Positions 19,382 through 26,899 of a stretch of DNA of 26,899 nt are shown here, piece after piece. The translations under genes were made by a program, and so were the position numbers. The stretch's first letter is position 1, and each line of letters begins with the position of its first letter. The notes under the pieces are model-generated. The model was given only the letters and a program-made list of their open reading frames with translations, ran no database searches and was not told where the DNA came from. The stretch is from Amoebophrya sp. AT5.2 (Eukaryota; Sar; Dinophyceae; Syndiniales; Amoebophryaceae): positions 1 to 26,899 of the forward strand of contig RXOD01004173.1 of NCBI GenBank assembly GCA_005223375.1. Direction: 5' to 3'.

Positions 19382-20238
19382 AATTTGAACTGCTTGAAGA
19401 TGAAGATACTTTCAAATCTTGTACGCTCGTTCTTGCACCACAGAGAGATGAGGTTGGCGGCCTCTAGGACGCACTAGATGTAGATGCAAATCAAAAGAAT
19501 AAGAAGTCGTAAAAGAGGGATCCCAACACAAAATCAAAAAGAGACACCCAGCAATTAGATTTATCGTGTCGTGCATCGCGTCTCTCCACCACGGGAAAGA
19601 CGTGGTGCATTGGCGAAGAGACCGATCTGATAGATACTTACTGCATCAAATTCAATGGCCAACGTCTTTGTTTTCCTCGGCATCGGCACGCGAGGACATG
19701 CAGTCGTAGCAGCGAGGTCAACAAGCACAACCACAACGACAAGGACAACACCACAACTCCAGAAAGTGCAATGACAAGTTCCGCCACTTCTATGAAATCG
19801 AACCATGTGTGCCCCTGATTTTTTGATAAAGAAATATGAAAATCCCAATCCGAATCCGCGTCTGCTTTTGCATCGTGACGTGTTGAGATCTGGTTTTTCT
19901 CTGTCTCTTTGTGGTGCCCAAGCCGCATGCATGATCCAAAGCCAAGAGATCGCTTTCGTGGATGAGTCCGCCTCCGCGTCCGCACATCAGAGTCAAACTT
20001 CTTGCGTGATGAAGTTGAAGCCGCAGCTGAACACGGAAGTGTCTCATCTTTTTTCGCGCCCTTCCGATCTTCCGGAAGCTGCCTCATTCTTTCGTGATTC
20101 TGATTCAAAACAAACACAGAAGATCATACTTACCTGAAGAGATACTACAGGAACAGGTGGCGGCAGCGAGAGCGACAACTTTCATGATTTATACTTTAAG
20201 TGAAAGGTGGAAGTGGAAGAGGCCCAACATATCAAGAA

Positions 20239-20261
20239 GTAGACTACTTCAAGTAGTCTAC
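20239..20261 (+). repeat. 23-nt palindrome upstream of EMC1
   Basis: GTAGACTACTT, a single C, then AAGTAGTCTAC: 11-bp perfect arms with a one-base centre. It lies 300 bp before the EMC1 start codon, so it may be in the promoter or 5' UTR. It could be a protein-binding site or a remnant of a small inverted-repeat element. Confidence 0.6.
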
Positions 20262-20561
20262 CTACTTAGATTAATACCCCTTAGAAAAAGAAATACGATT
20301 GCGATTTCGACAAAATAAACAAAATAAGTGAAAGAAAAATGCTGATTGCAGTCTGGTACCACCACTGAAGCAAGTGCTATAGGAGCGCGAGCGGGACCGA
20401 AAAAGCCTAGTGCGAGTTCGTGGCGATCCAGAGCACCAGCGTCGTCAGCGCGGACGTGGAGCTGCGTTTCCGTTTGCAGAACGAAATTTTTTCCTGTTGA
20501 CGGTGCCCACGGAGACGACCGTTGGCGAACAAGACGAAGAACACTTCTACTGCCGACACGC

Positions 20562-23500
20562 ATGGCGATGGCGCTGAGCAGAAGTCGGGGCACGTTTGCC
20601 TCGCCCCGTCTTAGATGGGATGCAAGCCGCCGCGTGTCAGCCGGGTTAATACTACGACTTCTTGGCGCGGCTGCGCTGCTGCTGTGGCCAAGCAGTCTCT
20701 TTGTAAGCGGCTTGTTTCTGGACGAGATAGGACGATGGGATTGGGCGCAACACAACATCGGAGCGCCGACCAAGATTTTGCATTCAAAGAAGGCGGCGCT
20801 GACCGTATCAGAGGGCAACGTCTTGGCCTTGGTGTCGTGGACAAGCGGAAAACTCGCGTGGAGAAAGGTGCTCGACGGAAGAACAATCCTGGATGCCAGC
20901 CTAGCGCCAGACGGCCGGGCCTACCTCGTCACAAGCGAAATCACGCCCGCCAGCGAAGGTACAACTTGTTGGATTCACAAGTCCGAATGGCGGCAATTGA
21001 GCTAAAGAAGCACGATTCTGTCGCTTCAAAACAAACATTCATTGTGTTGCTTTTTTTCCACACCTCATCCCGAGCCTGAGCCGCTTATCCTGGGGAGATT
21101 CAGCAATATGACAACCCACTTGCTGCTGCGTCACGACACTCACAGGTATTCTCTCCGTGCTCTGTGTGGAAGCGACGGCTTCTGGCGACCTTGTGTGGGA
21201 AAGCAGGATAGAAGGGACGAGTGAAAGCGGATCCGTTGCCAAGCTCCGCATCGTCCTTGCGAAGGACAGTAAAAATGACGACCATGTCTTGGTCACCTAT
21301 CAGAAGACGCTCCTGGGCCTCGACCCGATGTCCGGCGAGACGCTCTGGAAGGTAAAGGACGCTCTGAAAAGTCCACTTTCAGCCGGCGCAGAAATATTGC
21401 CAGCGGGAGCCGTTGTAGACCTCTCCGGCCTGTACATCCCAGAGGGCAATGCCAATGGCGGCACGGCACAGTACATTGTTTTCCGTTGTTTTTGCTTCTT
21501 GCGCTAGAACCAACGTGAACATGAGGCATGAAAAAACCAAAAAAATCAAACCCCAGCGCGCCTCGGATCAAGCAGATGGACTTCAAAGGGATGGATTACA
21601 AACATCTCGCCGTAATGTCGACCGACTTCGTGGCACTCCGCCAGAACAAATCCGGAAAAGTGGACGTCTACACCATCTCTGCAGCGAGGAAACTAGACGC
21701 GGCCTCGGGGGCTATCGCAGCTAAAGCCAGCATTGCATCTGCGGACGGAGGCAGTGGGGCTTGCTTTGTTTCGAACGACGCAGATTCATCGAAGTTCGTC
21801 TGCCTCGACGAGGAAAGCAAGAAGCTGAAGACACTGCACAGTGGCGGGAAAGGAGTTGCCTTCCTACCAATCGCGAAGACGCCGAAAAACGATGCTGTTT
21901 CCAGTGCGACCTCGGAGGAAAAAATTACAATCGCAGAGTCCAATCCGGGGAAGAAAGGTGCGCTTACTTTCATTGTTGAGGAACCGTTCATCAAACTAAC
22001 ATCGGCATGATGACCTGCAACAAAAACTCCAAGAAAAACGCTACCTTGCTTTCTTTTCGACTTTGGTTTGTTTCATCTATCTTCGATCGATCCGGGAAAA
22101 ATCACTTGACCTCAACGCATCGCGTCCATCACATCAGGTGTCGTCTCCCTGCATACCTGGAGCCCCAAAACGCTAAGCAAGCTTGACGGAAAAGACTTGG
22201 TCGTTGGAACTTTGGACTCGCCGCCGACGTACATCAAGGAAAGGGAGGGCAAGTTGATGCTACAATCAGCAGGGCATCAGTTGCAGGTCGTCGAACGCTC
22301 GTCAGGCACCTTAGTCTGGGACCGCGAGGAGGGCCTCGCGACCCTCGTTGACGCCAAATTCTGGAACGTCGGAGTGGTATTCTTGATGTAGTCCTCATTT
22401 TCTTCAGAAGTCAAATCCAAATGATCATGATGGGGAACGAAACATTTTATCAACGTCGTTTCGTTTTACCGAACGAAGTGCAGATGCAAGTCAGTGCACA
22501 AACCAAATTCCATTCCGAAACCATGATCTGCCTCAGGGAACCGTCCCCCTTGTTGCGACCGCGACTTCCTCCGGCACTTCGTCTGCCGACGGCGATGCAG
22601 GAGCAGCCGCGGGGATCGAAATATCGGACATGGTGCAAATCGCGACCTCGAAGTTCGAGGCCGCTCTGGACGTGTTCGAGAACCTGGGAAAAATCGTCGT
22701 TGCTGTGTTCATTCCGCAGCTCGCGAAAAAAGCGGAACAGGCCGCACGGAAAGCCCCACAGCTGAAGTTCGATCCATCGACGAAGATGACGACGAAAGCG
22801 ATCGTTCCGAGCTCAGCGGAGACCCTGAGATCGTACGACGCAAACCAGTTGATCTTTGGCCTATCCGTGAAAGCGAAAAAAGTTTTTGCGGTCGACGCGC
22901 CAACGGGGAAGATGGTACTAGAAGTAAACTTTTCTTGTTCTTGATTCATTGATTCACATCGTCCATGATGAATCAATCACTTGCGCTTGAACTACTAAGT
23001 AACTTTAGCTTGAGCTGCACATCAAATTAGCATCAGACTATGCTACCTAGAAGTAGATCTAGATAGAAGGCTCCACCCGAGAAGACAACGCACGTTGAAG
23101 TTGAGGGCAGTTTCGTCATTTCATTATGTTTTGCTGCAGGTTTGGTCCAAGTACCTCGGAAAAACGTCATTCTCGTCCACGTTGGCATCATCAGAAGGAG
23201 GTCGCCTATCCTTGATCAGCGAGAAGGTCGTCGTGGAGCTTGGGGGGTCAGTAACTATGCTGGACCCCAGGACGGGGAAGGAGGAAAAGACAGTCCAACT
23301 GGCTGCGCCACCGGAGAAGTACTTCGCCCTGGACGGGGCCATTCTGCATACCACCAAAGACGTGCGCAAGGCGATCTACACCAAGCTTGCGGACAATGCA
23401 CCAGTATGAATGTTTTTTTATGCCGCTAACTATGCCTATGGACAACTACATCTCTCTTTGATTTTATTAGTTTGATCTTTGATGCGAGAAAGTGTGCGAC

Positions 23501-25007
23501 CCGGGATAGAGCAAGGCCGAGGGAGCACCGTGCGAAAAACTAAAACAAAAACCCACAAGATACTAGAGCAGGGGGAGGGGCGCTTCATCAGTATCAGAGC
23601 TAGCTTCACGCATGATGCGCTCGTCACACCACTAAATCTAAAGTATCAATCTACTACTGTACCGCCCTCAACATCCAAACAAACAGGCAGCTCCTCCCTC
23701 TGGGCTGTATGGTTTCGACTGCGTCGGCAACCGGTTCTCTGGCTACTCCCTCGCCGAGGGGAGTCTCGAAAAGTTGGAGACTTGGAACCTTGACTTTGGG
23801 GCGTTGGGCGAAACCGTTCTCAAGTACCAGGAGTCCACATTGTCTGACAAAAGTGTCGTTCCCGTGCACGTCCGCGGTGACGCCAGCGTGATGTTCCGCT
23901 TCCTGGATCCAAACATGGTTGCAGTTGTGACGGAACGGCAGGACGACACTACGGCTGGCAACAGCGGAGTGACACTGTACTTGCTGAATGGGGTCAGCGG
24001 CCAGATCATTCATCAGAACCGCATTGCGGACGGGACGGGACCCGTGCAGCTACTCGCCGCGGAAAACTGGGCCATTCTGCACTACTACAACAGGGTGAAG
24101 AGCAGGTATGACAGCGAACCATCACTTTTCTTCACTACGCTTCTTCTTTGCGGTTCTTTTTCCAGTCTATTTTGATGAAGACGACCTCCAAGATACTTAG
24201 AATCAATAGATCGATGAAGTTTGGAGGACAATATTCTGTTCCTTGAACAAGCACCACTCTTATATTTGCATTGAATCGGCGTCGGCGAAAATCATGATGA
24301 ATCTGAGTCATAGGTAAAACAAAAACTTCCAACGAACGACCCGCAGGTACGAGCTCTACGTTGTCGACTTGTACGAGAATCGCGAGGACCCTGGTGCGTG
24401 GAAGCTGCTCTTCGGCAGCGATCCGCCCCCAAAATCCAGCTTCCACCTCGACACCCCCGTGGCGATCCACCAGACCTTTCTCTTCCCCCACCGCGTAACA
24501 GCCCTAGGGCTCACCAACACCGCGAAAGGGATCACGCAAAAGGCAGTTCTGTTTGCTTTGGCCAACTCCGAGCAGGTGATGAAACTAAACAAGGACCAGT
24601 GGCTGAACCCGCGACGGCCGCTGCCGAAACTCCCCGACGGCACCGAGGACAAGGCGAGGACGCAGACCCTTCCGAAAAATCTGCAGACGTTGAAGGATGT
24701 GGATGTGCTGATCCCGTACATGCCGCTGCTCGTGGTGCAGCCGACGGACGTATTATCGTACTACAAGCCGATCCGAGTGGAGAAGTTTTCGGCCTCGGTC
24801 ACGGGCCTGGAGAGCACAAGTCTGGTGTTCGGGTACGGAAGCCTGGATTTGTTTTTCTCGCCGGTGCGACCTAGCCAAGCGTACGACATTTTGGGCGAGG
24901 CGTTCGATTTCTTCGTGTTGTACTCGACTTTTGGGGTGATCGTGTTTGGGTGGGCGCTCACGCAAAAGCTGGTGGGAACAAAGGGGCTGCGGGACAGGTG
25001 GAAGTGA
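20562..25007 (+). CDS. EMC1: ER membrane protein complex subunit 1, eight exons
   Basis: EMC1 is the large lumenal scaffold of the ER membrane protein complex, which inserts tail-anchored and multi-pass membrane proteins. Exons are 20562-20958, 21146-21470, 21557-21957, 22138-22376, 22537-22923, 23140-23403, 23687-24105 and 24347-25007. All introns are GT...AG, the phases match, and the product is 1030 residues, close to the usual size of about 1000. ATG 20562 is the first Met after a long Met-less stretch and is followed by a signal peptide (hydrophobic core about 26-49). Mature LFLDEIGRWDWAQ matches the EMC1 N-terminal motif. Residues 50 to about 720 carry propeller-type repeats such as SGKLAWR, SGETLWK and SGTLVWD. 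From about 730 the conserved EMC1 C-terminal domain (DUF1620) is clear: LDPNMVAVVTE, GVSGQIIHQN, AENWAILHYYN, GITQKAV, GLESTSLVFGYGSLDLFFSP. A final membrane segment (about 996-1019) precedes a basic tail ending RDRWK, the expected topology. Residues in exon 3 and early exon 5 diverge most. The exon 2/3 junction is the least certain, since an in-frame alternative uses the CAG at 21573-21575. Identity is near certain. Confidence 0.93.
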
Positions 25008-25566
25008 ATGTCGTGTTGACACCAGCCTGCAAACCCTACTAACTTATTCAGCGAGCCACAGCAGGCATTGCTCAGTAAAAATCCATTTATTCTGCAGCGA
25101 CGGCGACACAAAATGAGTACTCTATTTTTTATATGTATCCATTTCCATCTATGACTATGAGGCAACACGGATGATCTTCCGTTCTTCGTTCTTGTTTAGT
25201 CACCCACGACTACTGCGCACGGGCCCGCCCGCTTTGATTTTGAATGCGGAGCGCTCCAAGGCGCGACCGCGAGAAGGAAAAAACAGAGGAAGAGAGAACA
25301 AAACTACCGCATCGCCACCGCCCGCAACGGCATTTATGGTTCTTGGCGGCTGTCCGAATATTTTCTCCGTGATTGAAGAAAATGGTACTCGTGTTCACCC
25401 TCGTTATTTGGTCTTTCATGTAGTTGCAGTAGAGAGAGTAAGCTTAAGAAAGTAAGTACAACAAGGACGCGAAGCTCAAGACAAGGATCACGATCCCGAT
25501 CACTGCCTACAGTTCGCGTACGGCAACATCATGAAAATGCTCATTAGAACGTGACTCCAAAAGAAG
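25008..25566 (+). other. EMC1 to gene C intergenic region with short uORF
   Basis: 559 bp. It holds the EMC1 3' end and the 5' region of gene C. A short open frame at 25171-25455 has no supporting feature. An eight-codon upstream frame (ATG 25531 to TGA 25552) ends 12 bases before the gene C start and is in the same frame. The pyrimidine-containing CCTACAG ending at 25512 could be a 5' splice-leader or UTR-intron acceptor for gene C. No poly(A) signal of animal type is seen. Confidence 0.4.
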
Positions 25567-26899
25567 ATGCAGTCTTGCTCTCGTCGTGCTCCGCTGCCGT
25601 GTTTCCTCGACCTGTGGGCTCTCCTGTTCGTCCTGGCGTCGACGATCGCAAAGCAGGCGATCGCTCAGGAGCTTCCGGTTCTTTCGGAGACGGAGACCGA
25701 AATTGTCCGCGCCCTCCAGAGTACGACGACACTCATCTCCCAGGCGGAGGTGGCCGAGGCGAAGGCCTTTGCGGACGCGCTGGGCAGGCTCGACGCGAAT
25801 GAAGCAGACGATCGGGCACTTGTGCGACTGCTGCAGCAACGCGGCGGGTTTTGGCGCGCGCCGCGGCCGAGGGAGCTGCTCGGGGAAGATGCAAGCCGAA
25901 CTGCAGGTGCTGGTGAAACGGATGAATTGGAGACTGAAACCGATTCTGAGAGCGGTGCTGGAACGCCCGCGGAAAGTAGAGCTGCAAAAACAAATCCAAC
26001 GCAGTTATGGCCTCCTGCTGAGCGTTTCTGCCGCATGCTGCGACGCGTTCGGTTCAGTCCGGAACTGATGAGTGCGATTGACGAATACGACATCGGAAGT
26101 GAAGGCGAGTTGTTCCGCGCTGCGCGCGACTGGGATTTCGGAGTTGAAGATGATGCCGACGCAGAGCGGGAAAACGTCGGACATGATCTTGATCATGTAG
26201 TTCTTCATGTTGATGGCGCTGCAGCGACAGCGATTGCGATTGACGCTGATGAATATGCCTCCAGTCCACTGAAAGCGTATCCGCGAGGTCGTCGGAAGAA
26301 GGCGTATTCGCGGACGGCGGAGCGCGCAACACGACCGGACTATACCAGCACGTCTCGAAGCGGCAAAGGAGACGGAGTCACCACGATAACAGTGGACTAC
26401 ACCGAGACTAGTCACCTGGACTCACGACGATCACATGCATCGGCGACATCTTCAACGATAACGACCTTCAGAAGTAACGGAGTCGAGAACCTCGGCGTGC
26501 GCGATGTTAAACCTCTCGTAAGTTTTGTGAAGAACTTCATCGTGGCGCAAACGCTAGAATTCTTCGACGACATTAACGAAAGGGCGATCGAAATCGGTCC
26601 GCCGCCGGATGAGGCTCACCACGAACTTATGGCGCGGCGGCTGTGCGTGCGGGACACTGATTCGGCGCCTGAGACGGCGACCTTTTCGGCAGATCGGGAC
26701 GACGGAGCCTTGTTTTTAGAAGCTGGAACAACTGCAGCAACTGGTGCTGGGGACAAGAACATCCCGTCGGCGTCCACGACGTGGTCTTCGGGACATAACT
26801 TTGTGAGAAGCATGCTGCGCGATGGCGATCGCGAACGCGATTTGGCACATGAACCCGACGACCAGCACAGTCTGGGCACGACACCCGTTCGCCGGCTCC
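25567..26899 (+). CDS. Gene C: secretory-pathway protein, incomplete at 3' end
   Basis: A single frame is open from ATG 25567 to the last base of the window (444 codons, no stop), by far the longest uninterrupted frame in this part. It is preceded by an in-frame TGA at 25552, which fixes the start. Residues 1-34 form a typical signal peptide: basic MQSCSRRAPLP, a hydrophobic core around LDLWALLFVLAS, and cleavage probably near AIAQ/ELPV. The mature part starts with an amphipathic helical stretch (about 35-95), then alternates acidic, Ala/Thr-rich and Arg-rich segments (RGRRKK near 240). FVKNFIVAQTLEFFDDINER (about 320-340) looks like an ordered helix. Cys is rare, and no second membrane segment or known domain is seen. 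It may be a secreted, lumenal or type I protein. A perfect donor-like GTAAGT at 26518-26523 lies inside the frame, but coding-like sequence continues past it. Product unknown; coding status is well supported. Confidence 0.72.
   Translation, partial: MQSCSRRAPLPCFLDLWALLFVLASTIAKQAIAQELPVLSETETEIVRALQSTTTLISQAEVAEAKAFADALGRLDANEADDRALVRLLQQRGGFWRAPRPRELLGEDASRTAGAGETDELETETDSESGAGTPAESRAAKTNPTQLWPPAERFCRMLRRVRFSPELMSAIDEYDIGSEGELFRAARDWDFGVEDDADAERENVGHDLDHVVLHVDGAAATAIAIDADEYASSPLKAYPRGRRKKAYSRTAERATRPDYTSTSRSGKGDGVTTITVDYTETSHLDSRRSHASATSSTITTFRSNGVENLGVRDVKPLVSFVKNFIVAQTLEFFDDINERAIEIGPPPDEAHHELMARRLCVRDTDSAPETATFSADRDDGALFLEAGTTAATGAGDKNIPSASTTWSSGHNFVRSMLRDGDRERDLAHEPDDQHSLGTTPVRRL

Larger units (their letters stand above)
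14940..20561. other. Long intergenic region without supported genes
   Basis: About 5.6 kb. Open frames here are short, have irregular composition (many Cys, Trp, His and Arg), and cannot be extended by phase-matched splicing. Examples are 15358-15822 (+), 18259-18651 (+), 19561-19932 (-) and 19638-20117 (-). One segment, 16850-16993, is bounded by a plausible acceptor and donor and is discussed as a finding. The region near 19680-19760 is rich in CAA/CAC/CGA-type triplets. It must include the 3' UTR of gene B and the promoter and 5' UTR of EMC1. I see no rRNA, tRNA or transposase signature. Confidence 0.5.

Noticed and set aside
19561..20117. Overlapping minus-strand frames of 123 and 159 codons
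   Set aside because: They overlap each other in different frames, arise from CAA/CAC-rich sequence, and show no domain or start context; all supported genes are on the + strand.
25586..26068. Arg/Ser-rich + strand frame overlapping gene C, and minus-strand frames 25665-26093 and 26005-26415
   Set aside because: They are shadows of the 444-codon frame that begins with a signal peptide at 25567 and stays open to the window end.

Overview
The window looks like nuclear DNA of a gene-rich, intron-rich microbial eukaryote. The coding signal is broken into short in-frame pieces whose ends fit GT...AG splice sites with matching codon phase. One gene (20562-25007) is recognisable as EMC1, a subunit of the eukaryotic ER membrane protein complex. 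No bacterial operon layout, Shine-Dalgarno spacing, rRNA, tRNA or CRISPR array was seen. Base composition is near-balanced, all convincing genes lie on the + strand, and many introns sit at AG|GT sites. This would suit an alveolate of the dinoflagellate lineage (for example Syndiniales), but that placement is an inference and nothing here proves it.

Layout. (1) 1-2254: an acidic reading frame (350-826), a possible small exon (1471-1549) and a tandem pyrimidine-rich repeat (1741-1833); the gene structure is unresolved. (2) 2255-6413, gene A: a large, low-complexity, probably disordered protein with a more ordered helical C-terminus, modelled as three exons. (3) 7793-14939, gene B: 14 exons can be joined with consistent phase into one frame of 1350 codons; I do not recognise the protein. 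(4) 14940-20561: about 5.6 kb with no supportable gene. (5) 20562-25007, EMC1: eight exons, 1030 codons, with signal peptide, N-terminal propeller region, conserved C-terminal domain and final membrane segment. (6) 25567-26899, gene C: one uninterrupted frame of 444 codons with a clear signal peptide, running off the end of the window.

The genes do not form an obvious pathway. EMC1 inserts membrane proteins at the ER, and gene C is predicted to enter the ER, but adjacency alone does not link them. The most interesting non-coding features are a family of perfect 20-bp palindromes (three copies within 2 kb, two of them forming the inverted ends of an 887-bp segment around the last exon of gene A), a 23-bp-arm hairpin at the 3' end of a gene B intron, and direct repeats at several intron junctions that resemble introner-type or proto-splice-site insertion. 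All splice sites were called by eye and need transcript confirmation.
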